DNA of 64,000 bases, taken from NCBI GenBank assembly GCA_022560025.1, contig JAFISE010000018.1, positions 230,775 to 294,774 on the forward strand, written 5' to 3'. Positions 33,713 to 44,739 of this stretch are shown piece after piece. The stretch comes from Stagonosporopsis chrysanthemi. Its lineage: Eukaryota; Ascomycota; Dothideomycetes; Pleosporales; Didymellaceae. Under the pieces are notes generated by a model, which was not told the DNA's origin, did no database searches, and was given only the letters and a program-made list of their open reading frames with translations. Numbering within the stretch: the stretch's first letter is position 1; each line of letters begins with the position of its first letter. The position numbers and the translations under genes are program-made.

Positions 33713-35408
33713 TCAGATCTTAAATACAGCGAAGACCTGTTCAACTACACCCGAGGCCGCTTTGTCTACAATGAGCAATACGAGATGTCACAGCGTCATG
33801 TACATTTCAACGTTAATGAACTCACTTGTTGTGCAGCCGAAGCTGTCGGGGCGAGAATATGCGTCAGCATCTCAAAATACCCTGACGGCATGTACAATAA
33901 GGCCATGTTGCTCACTATGGATAATGGCTCTCGGGTTGTGGCCAAGATCCCAAATCCCAATGCTGGCCCACCCCATCTCACTACAGCGAGTGAAGTTGCG
34001 ACGATGGAATTCGTAAGCTTGCTGAAGTAGAGATGGTGCTCATATGATTGACATATTAGGCACGAAATGTTCTTGCAAATCCCGTCCCGAAGGTTCTAGC
34101 TTGGTCTTCACGGGCGCACGAGAACCCTGTTGGTGCTGAATACATCATCTTGGAAGAAGTCCAAGGAATAGAATTGGAAAAAGTCTGGCCGAAAATGAAA
34201 ATCAAGGACAGGTTTGCTGTTGTCAAAGCCATCGCTGTGTTTCAAAAGTCGTGGACGTCAGTTTCCTTCACCAAGTATGGGAGCCTCTATTTCTTGGAAT
34301 ATCTCGAAGACCTGTCACCACAGGGGCCACTATATGTCGATGCCAATGGAAATCAAATCACGAATGATCGATATGCTGTCGGTCCATCGACAGGACGCGA
34401 GAAATTCGACAACGAGAGAGCAACAGTCGATTTTGATCGGGGACCATGTAACACTGCCAGTCCAAACGTAGAATGCTCGGCTGACAATATGAAGGGGGCT
34501 CCTCAGAAGCATATCATATCGCGATTGGGCGTCGCGAGATGACATGCGTCAACCAGCTCTCTGAATTGCCGAAGTCTCCGATCACATTGTGCGGCCCAGG
34601 AACCTACCAACCAACAAGAGTTAAGAAATTGAGGGCTCTGCGCTGCTACCTCGACATATTGCAATATCTGCTACCAAGAAACGAGGCGATATCGTCATCG
34701 CATCTCTGGCATGGCGACCTACATGTCGGCAACATTTTTGTTGACCCTTCCGAGCCTACCAAAGTTGTAGGTCTTATTGACTGGCAGTCAACTGAACTAT
34801 CTCCTCTCTACTTCCAAGCCCGCCAACCCCACATTATTGACTATGTCGGCTCACCCATCAGTGGATTGACAAGGCCTCAGCCAAGGGAGGACCTTGACAA
34901 ACTTGACCCGCCAGCACGGCAGCAAGTTGAGGCCCTCTATCTACAAAAGTCCCTTTGTTCGTTATACAACACTTTGATACATCACCAAAATCCTCATCTT
35001 TATGCTGCGCTCGAATTCCAGCAGATCCAAAATCTCCTGCTTCTGCTCTTGGCGCGAAACATCCTCATTGATGGCGAGGCAACCTATCTTTCGCAGGTAG
35101 CTGAGCTAGAATCAACATGGTCAGCATTTTCGGAGGACGAATACTCTACATATCCTTTTACCTTCTCGAACAACGACCGAATCGAGTTTGAGGCTGATAA
35201 CCAGGGTGTGGCGCGAGGTATAGAAGCAATGTGCTCAGTGCGAGATAGCTTGGGTGAACTTTTCCCCGAGCAGGGTATCGTGAGGTCGGAACAGTACGAC
35301 GAAGCTTTGGATGCTTTGAGGCAGATGAAGGAGCATGTCATTGGTACTTTTGCCAACAATGAGAAGGATAAAGCGCTTTGGGAGAAGGAGTGGCCATTTG
35401 TACCATAA
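33713..35408 (+). CDS. AIM9-like mitochondrial aminoglycoside-phosphotransferase-fold protein
   Basis: Exons 33713-34012, 34060-34447 and 34495-35408; the first exon and start codon are unresolved. The coding sequence begins with SDLKYSEDLFNYTRGRF and continues with FNVNELTCCAAEAVGA and NPNAGPPHLTTASEVATMEF, typical of Altered Inheritance of Mitochondria protein 9. Both 47-nt introns restore conserved text (EF|ARNVLANPVPKVLAW; DRGP-W-GSSEAYHIAIGRREM). The APH catalytic loop is LWHGDLHVGNIF and the metal-binding motif is GLIDWQST. AIM9 is a mitochondrial protein of the protein-kinase-like APH fold; its substrate is unknown. If no upstream exon exists, translation could start at the in-frame ATG 33785 (MSQRHVHF), which would drop conserved residues. 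Confidence 0.85.
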
Positions 35409-35735
35409 GATAGCCACGATTCAAAAGCCGCATATCCATCCTAAACTGTTGTGACGGTAGCACCGGTCAAGACCTGCACGCCATGATCGAAAGAGATTGT
35501 GTGATTGGAAATCGTGCAGTGATCATAACCAGCTCTGCAAAAACTCAGCCTTATGATTTGATGACTGTAAAAGGCGATGACCTTGTCTTATGCAGGCGTT
35601 TCTGAAGGTATTTCCTTTGCCAAAAGACTCGAGAGTGGCAGTAAGAGATTTTGAATCCCTTAAGCTAAACAAATTCTCGAGCTCTGCGAGCTATGTTTTG
35701 TCTCAATACCAACCTTTTACTCTGATCGGGTCTGC
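35409..35735. other. Convergent 3' intergenic region
   Basis: It lies between the stops of the AIM9-like and Kelch genes. Nothing else was seen. Confidence 0.4.
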
Positions 35736-37043
35736 TCATCTATCGACGGTGATGAGCCAGCCGTCACTGAGCACGTTGTTGTTCGAATCGACACCGCCCC
35801 AAACCACGCACGTTGCGCCGTCCACCTCTGTTCCTTTGGCAACTGCAAATTGGGACCTGTTACCAAGCCCACGCTTTGTCTCACCCAGATTTCCTGCTAC
35901 TTCCTCACCCTTCGTGTCAACGTAGTTGTACAAGACCTCTGCCCACGTAGCCTCATGTGTGTTGCGCTTGATGGAAGACCTAATGGCGTCCTTGGCTGCA
36001 GCTGCTGTGGCGTGTTCTGGAGGCAGCTGGAAGGTCCAGATGTCGTCAAGAGTCTCAGAAGTGTCTGTTTTGCCACCGATCGCGAGAAGATAATGGCGGC
36101 CCTGGCCAGTTGTGACTTCGATGAGGCCAGCGTTTGACCGTGCTTGTGGCACCGTTTGAGCCCCGGATTCATTATGCGCTACCTCCTTCCAAGCCCAACT
36201 GCTTGATCCAGGCGCAGCTTCGAGATAGTCTAGAGCGCCGGAAGCGGCAGTATCGACACCTTTGCCTCCAAATCGGTACAGTCTATTTCCTGCAATTGCA
36301 AGACTGACACCCTCGCGTGGCTGTCCTGGTGGGGAAGGAATCTCCGACCATGTGCGCGTGCTCACGTCGAATGCTAAAGCGCTGGTAGCGAGCTCACCCG
36401 AGAGTTCACGCCCGCCGATAACAAAGACCGTACCCCAAGACTCAGCGGGCTCAGGAACATGTGTCGCAGGGTCTGCTGGCTGTTGAGGGGCCTTCTCTTG
36501 ATATGTGATTCCCTTTGCAGCCGGCTCGTCTGAGCTTGCCGAACTGTGTCCGACTCGAGGGCTTGGAGAAAAGGTACCAGGAGCAGGATCAAGGAATGAC
36601 CACTTGTTTGATTCCGTATGATATGCCCACACTCTTCCGTTCTCATTGGTGACATTATCTCCCTCTCCTCCGAAGACGTATATTGTATCGCCAATGACTA
36701 CAGCAGTATGTCCTCTTCGTGGACCAGGAACATCGTCAAACCCGTTGGCTGCTTGCGCAGGTTTCGAGGTGTAGTCTGCATCAAGTACACCACTCGATGG
36801 TAGTATGACAATGTGCATGTCATTGTCGGCCAGTTGCCCTGGGGACTTTTCACCTCCGAAGATATAGGCTCTGTTCTTGACAATTGAGATAGTGTGCTGT
36901 GATCGCTGCAACGGAACAGAAGTAATGCGTGTAAGGTTGGCTTTGATTGGATGGGTCGGGTGCGTAACTCCCTTTACAAGGGCAGCAGCGCTCTCAACCA
37001 GGCTCTCAGCTGCATAGAGAATACCTGCGGCCGCGGGCTCCAT
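35736..37043 (-). CDS. Kelch-repeat beta-propeller protein
   Basis: Single exon, 435 residues. Kelch blades are visible from about residue 40: RSQHTISIVKNRAYIFGGE, RRGHTAVVIGDTIYVFGGEG, SWGTVFVIGGRELSG, GVSLAIAGNRLYRFGGKG, RHYLLAIGGKTD and CVVWGGVDSNNNVLSDGWL. Each shows the diglycine preceded by hydrophobic residues. This gives a six-bladed propeller, usually a protein-interaction platform. No F-box, BTB or other partner domain is present, and no signal peptide or membrane span. Function cannot be told from sequence. An Ala-rich N-terminal helix precedes the propeller. Confidence 0.82.
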   Translation of the reverse strand: MEPAAAGILYAAESLVESAAALVKGVTHPTHPIKANLTRITSVPLQRSQHTISIVKNRAYIFGGEKSPGQLADNDMHIVILPSSGVLDADYTSKPAQAANGFDDVPGPRRGHTAVVIGDTIYVFGGEGDNVTNENGRVWAYHTESNKWSFLDPAPGTFSPSPRVGHSSASSDEPAAKGITYQEKAPQQPADPATHVPEPAESWGTVFVIGGRELSGELATSALAFDVSTRTWSEIPSPPGQPREGVSLAIAGNRLYRFGGKGVDTAASGALDYLEAAPGSSSWAWKEVAHNESGAQTVPQARSNAGLIEVTTGQGRHYLLAIGGKTDTSETLDDIWTFQLPPEHATAAAAKDAIRSSIKRNTHEATWAEVLYNYVDTKGEEVAGNLGETKRGLGNRSQFAVAKGTEVDGATCVVWGGVDSNNNVLSDGWLITVDR

Positions 37044-37534
37044 GTTGCAGAAATAGGATTTATTGTCGAAATATAAATAAGGAACACAGTTGGGTCGACG
37101 TAGCAGTTCGTGGCACGAATGTTATTGAAGAAGGTATTAAACACAGCCGGAGCTCGAAGTCGTAGAGCTTACGACTGTTACGTCATAGGCCCCACCACTT
37201 GAGTCTGGAGGAGAGCATGATCGTCATGTACGATACGTACAGCGTAGCTCATGAGGCGTAGTCATCTCCTGTCAACTCAGGTCATAAGAAATTATGCAAC
37301 TTGCACTGTACAGCGTGTCGTCTGTAGGTTAGCTTTCATTTGAGAAGATCCAATGCAGGGCTGTAAAGGTAGTTTAGGAGCCGCCAGGTATCACAAATTG
37401 CGCACGGATATATGTGCTTCAATTATGAGCTCATGTGTATTGAGTTCTGTCTAGAGGTATGCGTTTGTATGTGATGGGTCTCTCAGCTTGATGGATGACC
37501 GTTCAGCTCAACATTCCGGCTGCTAGCCTCTTCC
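37044..37534. other. Intergenic region
   Basis: It lies upstream of the Kelch gene and downstream of the ABC1/ADCK gene (both minus). Nothing was recognised. Confidence 0.4.
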
Positions 37535-39747
37535 TTAGATGTTTGGCGACAATTGATCGTACTTGACACAACGCTCAACCTGTAGATTGTTAGTGAAATA
37601 AGGCAAATTATCTCGCAAAAACTTACTGTGTCGATCGAGGCTTGCAGGAAGCTGCGTGCTTCAAGGCCGACCCAGACTTTCAGCATTGAGAAGTCTCCGC
37701 CACGGATCATCGAACCACCGCCCTGAGCTCCCAGTTGTCGCAATATCGGAAGTGCGCTAAAGTTTGTCAGCACGTTGAATCTCTGCGTCAAGGGTGGCGA
37801 CATACCCAGCGAAGAGGTCCAGCTCGGGGTTCAGGCTTCGTCCAATACCTTCCAGAAGCAAGATACTGAGAACGACATTGATGAAGTCTCCCTCCAAACG
37901 AACGTGATGTGTTCGGACCATCGACAATACCTCGTTAAGGATGTCGCCGATCTTAATATTGCCGAGCGCGAAAGTGCGACTCTTGACTCCCAGAACCAAA
38001 TGCTGCATTCGCAGGGCAAATACCTCCCCATCTAGAACAGCCTCAGGCTGCCTACACCGTTCAACCATTAGGTGTCCGGCCTTGTAGCCATCAAATTCAG
38101 CTACAGCTTTGAAGAGGTCCAAGAAATTCGTACGGTTCTTGCCGTTGAGCTCTGTCACTAACCCTGCGTCGATGAAAATGAGCTGTGGTCGGTAGCCCTC
38201 ATTATCGAGTTCTATGAGTCGCGCTTTCCACTGCTCAGGGTTCTTTCGGTGTGGTCTCAGCCGCTCTAGAACTTCCTCTGTGACGTCCGGCGATTCCGTG
38301 GGACCAGTGGTACGGTTTTCCTTTCGAGTGAAGACTGATACATCGAGCTTTTCAGGCTTATAGAAGCGCACCATGATGTTACCGGGATGTAGATCAGCAT
38401 GTATGAAGTTGTCGATCAGAACCATATTGAGGAAAGCATCGAGCCCTTCATCGGCGATGTCTTTCTGGAAAACTCCACCGCCATTTTGCAGAAAGTCTTC
38501 CATCGGTATACCTTGAGCAAACTCCTCAATGAGAACATTACGCGTCGAGTACTCCGTGTAGGGGTACGGAAACCATGCTGTTGTCCGATCCTTGAAGTTC
38601 CGGCGGAACATTGTGAGGTTTGCAGCTTCAATGCGGAGATCCAACTGTAGTCTCATCATTTCGCCGAATTGTGCCACCTCGTCTGGAAACGAGAACCACT
38701 CCATGGTAGGGATTGCGTTGATGACAGCTGCAAAGAAGCCCATTATACGCAAATCTCTGCGGACGATCTTTTCGATTTTGGGGTGGAGTACCTTAACAGC
38801 AACATGACTGGACGGTACCCTCTGTGGCGTACTCTTCAACGTTGCGTCGACGTTCTTCTTGATTTTACGTGCGAGGTTCGGCTCCTCTCGATCGATGGTG
38901 TTGTTCTGCAAGGTAGCCAGATCGGGTTTGAGCTTGGCTTTATAGACTTGGGCGATGGCGCCGACACCGAGAGGTTTCTCGTCGAACTCTTCGAATATGT
39001 CATCGAAGGAGCGCCCACCGAAGGCGGCTTCTATGGTGCGTTTCGAAGTTTCGAGTGAGTGCGCCGGGGCGTTCGAGTGGAGAGTAGACATAATGGAGCA
39101 CATCTCGGTCGGGAAGATATCTGTTCGAGAAGCGGCCCATTGTCCCAGCTAGCACGCGTCAGAGAATCTAGGAGTGGCAGCGCATTGCAGATACATACCT
39201 TGATGAAAGCAGCCCCAGCTCGTTCCATGGAGCTTACAAGAAAGCCGTACCACCACAGCGTTCCACTTCTTTCGTCATCCCTGTTGGCCTTCCTTGCGCC
39301 TATCCATATTGCAGGTATCGTCACTATGACAGGAACAAATATTATGACCAGGTGTAGAAATCGCAAGCCAGTAGCTATGGGCTCGATTATGTAGTCTTCT
39401 ATAAAGAAGTAGATGCCGCGTCTGTACTTCTTTGAGTTCCCCAAAGACTTTGGTACTTGCTCTGCGAGCTCTTGCCTGGAAATCTCAAGCATAGCCTCCT
39501 CGTGAGTCTTTTCCCCATTGCCAGACTCTTCATGGCCAATCTCCACGAAAGCGAGTGGGGTCAGAACTGCACCACCAGCTGCTGCTGCACCTGACCATAG
39601 CACTTTCCTGCCACCCAGTCGGGGTGTTGCGAATTGCCGGCGCGCTGCGGAAACGTAGGGGCGCGAAGACGTGCGGGTGAGGAAGGGCACGGAGCGATGC
39701 GCGCCCTGCCGAAAACATTGTCTACCTAGGAGGAAGACCGTCCTCAT
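37535..39747 (-). CDS. Mitochondrial ABC1/ADCK (UbiB) atypical kinase, Cqd1/ADCK2-like
   Basis: Four exons (39747-39199, 39148-37806, 37756-37627, 37579-37535) with introns of 50, 49 and 47 nt give 688 residues. The N-terminus MRTVFLLGRQCFRQGAHRS is a presequence. A hydrophobic span (about 115-140, HLVIIFVPVIVTIPAIWIG) anchors it in a membrane. UbiB hallmarks are the KxGQ motif (KLGQWAASRTDIFP, assembled across intron 1), VGAIAQVYKAKL in place of a P-loop, HVAVKVLHP, the catalytic NFIHADLHPGNIMV and FIDAGL. Family members (yeast Coq8, Cqd1/YPL109C, Cqd2) control coenzyme Q synthesis or distribution in mitochondria. Length and insert pattern fit the Cqd1/ADCK2 branch best, but this is inferred. 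An upstream in-frame ATG at 39918 is less likely. Confidence 0.88.
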
Positions 39748-40120
39748 GGTACAAGATATTGGATGCGAGGGGCGCGTGAACGGTCCATAAAGTCGAACGG
39801 CACGCTCAGTTCGCCATTCATGACGTTGTCGCGGGCTGGCTTGTGACGCCGATTGAGCACGGGCCGCCGAATATGCAACACCGAAGATCGCGCGGATGTG
39901 TACGACATCGAGCTTCATGTACCCAGAACAGCTTCGAACAGTATTTCACCACCGTGAAAGTTTGCGAAAATATCCTCTTTATTTCGAAGACGCACAGGTC
40001 AAGTGTTTGTCACCAAAAGGAGGCCGTAGACATAGCTAAAGAAGCCATAAATTGCATTAAACCATGGTATTTACTGCATGAACGCTCACTCATAAAAATC
40101 TTTGAAATACCACATACCCC
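39748..40120. other. Intergenic region
   Basis: It lies between the start of the ABC1/ADCK gene and the stop of the monooxygenase gene. Nothing was recognised. Confidence 0.4.
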
Positions 40121-41896
40121 TCAGGCGGTGACGAAGCCTTCGAAACCCTTGTCAAGCGAGGCTTGAGTCAGCTCCTTATATAAGGGGAACCCTCCTGCAA
40201 AATTGAGCTGCTCGCGGACCTTCCCGGGAACGTTATCACCCATATACCTGTGTAACTGTTAGCTCTTATCATAAAAACCTGTCTTACTTAATGGCAGCTT
40301 ACCATGACTTCGTCTGCGGGAACAGCGTTTTGTCGGAGAGTTCAGTAACCTTCTCGCGCCATTCTTCCTCAGCTTGACGGGTGGCATCACAGTAATCAAT
40401 CTTCTGATCCCGCAGCATCTTCATACAGTTAACGATCCAGTCTCCCTGGACTTCAACGCACGTGGGCCCGTTCGAGAAGGCCGTAGGTCCCTGAGCTCCG
40501 TACAAGAAGAACATGTTAGGGAATCCGGACAAGGCCATTCCCATGTAGGTATATGTCCCACTCTTCCAGGTCTCCGACAACTCAACGCCATCAACATTTC
40601 GTAGACCCATATTCTTCATACCACCGGTAACTGAATCGAAGCCAGTAGCGAGAGCGATAACATCAAACTTGTGCAGTTTGCCGTCTGAAGTGACGATGCC
40701 CTCCTTGGTGAACTTCTCGATGGGCGTCTTCTTGCAATCGATGACATTATTCTCAGGGCGATCAAGCATCTCATAGTAGTTCTGCTCAAGGGATGGCCGC
40801 TTGGTGCCGAAGGCGTGGAGCGGCTCAAGAGGGGCAAGGATCTCGCGCTTCACAGGATCTGAAATCCTTGCACGAGTCTTCTTCGCCCAGAAGTTGTATG
40901 CCTCGCGATTCGCTTTATTTTCGAACAGGAGGTCCTTGTAGTTGGCCAGCCAGAACTCAAAACCACCGGCTTCCCAGAGCTTCTCGTAGAATGCCTCGCG
41001 CTCCTCGGGACTATCGTCGAAGGTGTTCTTCTCGATGTAATCATATTGAAACCCAGCGAAAGTGTTCAGGCGATTTTTGAAGATGGTCTCGTATTCTGTC
41101 TCTTTTCGCTTATCCTGTTCCTCTCGGGTAAGAGGCTTTTGCTGCATGGGAAGGCACAGGTTGGGCGTTCGAACAAAATTGGTGACAGATGCAGCATCTT
41201 TCGCGGTTTCTTGAGCAATTTGTATGCCAGTCGAGCCTGTACCAATAACGGCAACGCGCTTGCCCTTGACATCGACACCAGCGTCTGGCCAGAAGGAGGA
41301 GTGGTGAATTTCGCCCTCGAAATCCTCCATGCCGGGCCAATCGGGAAAATGGCGCTTCGCAGCGAAGCCTAGTGCTAGAAGCATATACTTGGCTTTCGCC
41401 ATACGACCGTCCTCGGTCTTAATGTGCCACTTGCCAGACGGCTTGTCGAAATCCGCACCAACAACTCGTGTGTTGAACGCACAGTCTTTCTTAATATCAA
41501 GCTTCTTCTCGACGTGTTCAAAGTACTTTCGAAGCTCGGCAGTACCAGGGTAGCGGCAGGACCAATACCAATCTTTCCAGATCTCTGGCATCGAGTACTC
41601 GTAGATGGGGACTTGTGAGTCGACTGACCATGATTAGACGATATTTCATCTCAATTTCCAATTGACGTACCTCTCGCACCCGGGTAACAGTTCCAGTGCC
41701 AAATGCCTCCAAGCTCTGTGCCAGCCTCGTAGATCTTGCAGTTGTAGCCTAGCTGGCGCAGCTTGTGCATCAGGTAGACACCGCCAAATCCGGCACCGAC
41801 GATAAGAACATCTGTCTCCAGTTCCTTTGCGTAATTCTCGTTGTGAGGTGTTGCGTTCTCATTGGTGGCACCAATGTCTGTCCTGAAGTGAACCAT
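40121..41896 (-). CDS. FAD-dependent Baeyer-Villiger-type monooxygenase
   Basis: Three exons (41896-41671, 41623-40303, 40247-40121) with introns of 47 and 55 nt give 557 residues. It resembles cyclohexanone-type Baeyer-Villiger monooxygenases, which insert oxygen beside a ketone using FAD and NADPH. Visible are the FAD Rossmann motif VLIVGAGFGGVYLMHKL (about 30-47), GARVDSQVPIYEYS (formed across intron 1), the fingerprint FEGEIHHSSFWP (FxGxxxHxxxWP), the NADPH motif VAVIGTGSTGIQIAQ, and a C-terminal ALSGFPNMFFLYGAQGP. The start was set at the ATG giving MVHFRTDIG; an upstream TTG is not used. A TATA-like box lies about 85 bp upstream. No polyketide or terpene core gene is adjacent, so the substrate is unknown. 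Confidence 0.9.
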
Positions 41897-41978
41897 TGTG
41901 TCCGCGGATGAAGATAATTTGAATGGTATGCACAACCCAATAGTTTTCTACTGACAAAGGAGGGGGCACTGGATCCAG

Positions 41979-41987
41979 TTATATATA
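41979..41987 (-). promoter_or_regulatory. TATA-like box of the monooxygenase gene
   Basis: TATATATAA on the minus strand, about 83-91 bp upstream of the ATG at 41896. Confidence 0.5.
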
Positions 41988-44657
41988 CACGTCAACAATG
42001 AATTACCCCTCCTGTTAGCTCGGTGAATAGGTGTGTCGCAAGATCTACACCTACTCCAGTATCGAAATCACGCTAAAAGCACGCCCGTCAACATGGAAAC
42101 CATTGATCTTAGATTTCCCGGCGGCCGCTTTGATCACGAGCGGTTCCTAAACGCGTCTTGATTCCTCTTCCCTTGCCTTTCGGCCGGAGAACCGATGACG
42201 TCCACTGGCTCACATTTGAAAAATGGTGCGAAACACTTGTAGACAGGCGCGGAAATAGTCCGGAACGCGCCACAAAGCCAGATCCACGCCATGAACAGAT
42301 GCTATCCGACTAACCCGCATCCGCGAAAGGCTGCGGGGTTCTGGGGTACCCCGCATGCGGACTTCGCGGGACCAATGAATAGAGCGGCTGAGTGACGACT
42401 TACCATATACGGTAGCCCGAAGCAATCGACGACGATAATGCTTGTGGATACCCCTGGATGACACTACTCAAAGGCGCAGGCATCGACATTTCGAATGCCA
42501 TGCACAATATAGCCGACTCGGTTACGTCCTTTGGCAACAGCAAGACATATCTCAGCCCTGTCTGCCATGATTAGACATAGGAAACATCTAGCCCTTGTGA
42601 ATGCTTCTCGGCCCGCAAAATCAACAATGTGGAGCCTCAATCGATCAACACGACCGATCGTCGCAGTCGTAGGTCGTGATTGGAGTCTGGACCAAAGGAG
42701 ATCCTCATCACGAGCCTACTTTCGCCTTTTCCAGACAAGGTCCACGTGTTCACCACAAGAGTTTTGGGTTTGAAAGGTACAATAATGCCAAATAGTGAGC
42801 CACTGTCATCGAGGTTACAGCTGGGTGGGTACGTGCCACGCATCATGGTCGACCGGCTATCTCAACTTGGACCAGATTCCGCATCCGCATCAATTGCAGA
42901 AGCTTCCATGCAAAGAATTTTTGATGTACTCTTACTTTGAACTGCCTTAATTTTCCATTAACGCTTTTCACATCATGGTAGCGATTCCTACCAACAAAGT
43001 TTTATTAGATGTTCAACGACCATACAACAAGGTCGGCGAAAATATCCTCGTCCAATAAGGAAAGTTGCCAAATTAACTGCCCACAGCCATCGTCACTCGT
43101 CAGTCTTTGAAATTCCGCACAAGAGCAGGCATCCTTTCACGACCGGCTATCCGGCCGGATATTGCGTCTGCGTATTCGTCATGTTCGAATCGATTATCCC
43201 TAAGATTCTGACCGATGGTCATCAGCGAAACTGACAAAGTGCGGCCTGGGGTCTGGCACATCGAAGGTGAGCGCCTGAAACTGAACCATTGAATTCCGTT
43301 GACATGTATGAAGTCCTTCATCTGCAAAGTGCCTACTTCTGTTATTGAGCACTTTCCTTTCAATACTATAACAGACACGACAGAGGCGCGCGTGAGCAAC
43401 CTCTACAGTGCTTCCTTTGGTAGGCAATCAAAGGGCTTAACTCGAACCAACACGGCACCAACCTTGGAAACGACCAACAGTGAATTCATCTTGGGAGAGC
43501 AATCCTCACCACTTCCTCGCAATTCGCATCGGAACGGAATGCTATGGAATCCGAATACGGGGAGGTGTATTGGAGTTGAAATTGTCCTTTCTTGTTGCTG
43601 AATAAGGCGGGATACAACTCCAAGGCACCCAGCTATTATGGAGCTCTCGAAAGTTATCTGGGGCAATGAATGCCCTTATCCATCGATAAGCACGTCGGTG
43701 CTACTTTCCAGACCATACTAGTCTTGCTCAAACTGAGTAAGTCTTGAGTTACAGGTGAACAGATCAGTACTCAATAGTGCCTTGGCCTCACATTCACAGC
43801 AGTATGAGGACTTTAGGAGCCACCGCGGTGCACACAACATGTAATTTCGAATGGCTGGATAGTGGCTAAGCACAGTGTACGATAGTATGTCGCATCGGAC
43901 TGCCTTTGGCAAAGTAATACCACCATGTACAACTCCTGGCACTTGAGCGAGGTCGCTATTCGACCTTAGCTTTCAAAGCTTGTTCTCTCAGAGACTATTT
44001 GAAAGATCAGTCTCGGATGATGTAGATTCTACCTTGCGGCTCTATCTCCTTCCCTGACTTTTGTACATCGCTGACGGATGAACCCAGGAAGACCTCGCTT
44101 AACCGTGACCCCTGTCAACAATGAAGTTTCCTGGAATGGCAGGATCGTTCAATCAGGCCCACCGTCATCAACCCGACAGCGCTCATTACTCGTGTGACAC
44201 CAGAGTTACTTGCAGGGCATTTTTCAGTATGGATTGCGCGTGTCTGCCGAACGATCCCGCTCATTGCAGTTTGCGTCATCAGGCCGTTGTCTGGACCAAC
44301 GCTGCCTGTTCCTGCATCCTTTGAAGAACGGGGCAATCCCAAGCACGACGCATTGTTTAAGCCTGCCAAGAGCTTTCTTATCACGTCTTGACATGCCATC
44401 CGCTTACCTTCGTATGCAGCAGTGTTGCAATTGGCGGACCTGCTCCACACCTGGGCTGGCATCCACCTTCACTATCGCCAAAGAGGCAGGTCAGACCCGC
44501 CAAGCATGCCAAGGACGCAACCCATACCGATTCCATGCAAAGAAGTTCTTGCTTGGTGCATAGCAAGATAGCCCTGTAAGCGGTGGGGATGGCTCTGGTC
44601 ACTGGTAGTACAACGAGTACGACCTCGGGAGTCCGACAATGCGGTATCCGGGCTAGG
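41988..44657. other. 2.7 kb region without a recognisable gene
   Basis: It lies between divergent monooxygenase and aminopeptidase genes. Many short frames occur, none with family resemblance or coherent exons. A GC-rich imperfect palindrome at 42321-42369 is listed separately. Confidence 0.45.
42321..42369. repeat. GC-rich two-step inverted repeat
   Basis: The outer arms CCGCGAA (42321-42327) and TTCGCGG (42363-42369) pair, as do the inner arms TGCGGGG (42332-42338) and CCCCGCA (42349-42355). They are separated by small unpaired bulges and a 10-nt loop. The element could extrude as a cruciform or fold as an RNA hairpin. Confidence 0.7.
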
Positions 44658-44663
44658 TATAAA
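44658..44663 (+). promoter_or_regulatory. TATA box of the aminopeptidase gene
   Basis: TATAAA lies 77-82 bp upstream of the start codon at 44740. Confidence 0.5.
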
Positions 44664-44739
44664 TGGAGGGTGGGAGCTGAGTTCCTAAAGTCAGCCACCC
44701 TTGATACTCTTGTCGGTTCACCAATTCAACACACTCGAA

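Noticed and set aside
43430..43460. Minus-strand GGTTCGAGTTAAGCC resembling a tRNA T-arm
   Set aside because: No matching acceptor, D- or anticodon stems were found around it.
43403..43666. Minus-strand 87-codon frame in the 42-44.7 kb gap
   Set aside because: It has no homology, no introns linking it to other frames, and similar frames occur by chance throughout the gap.
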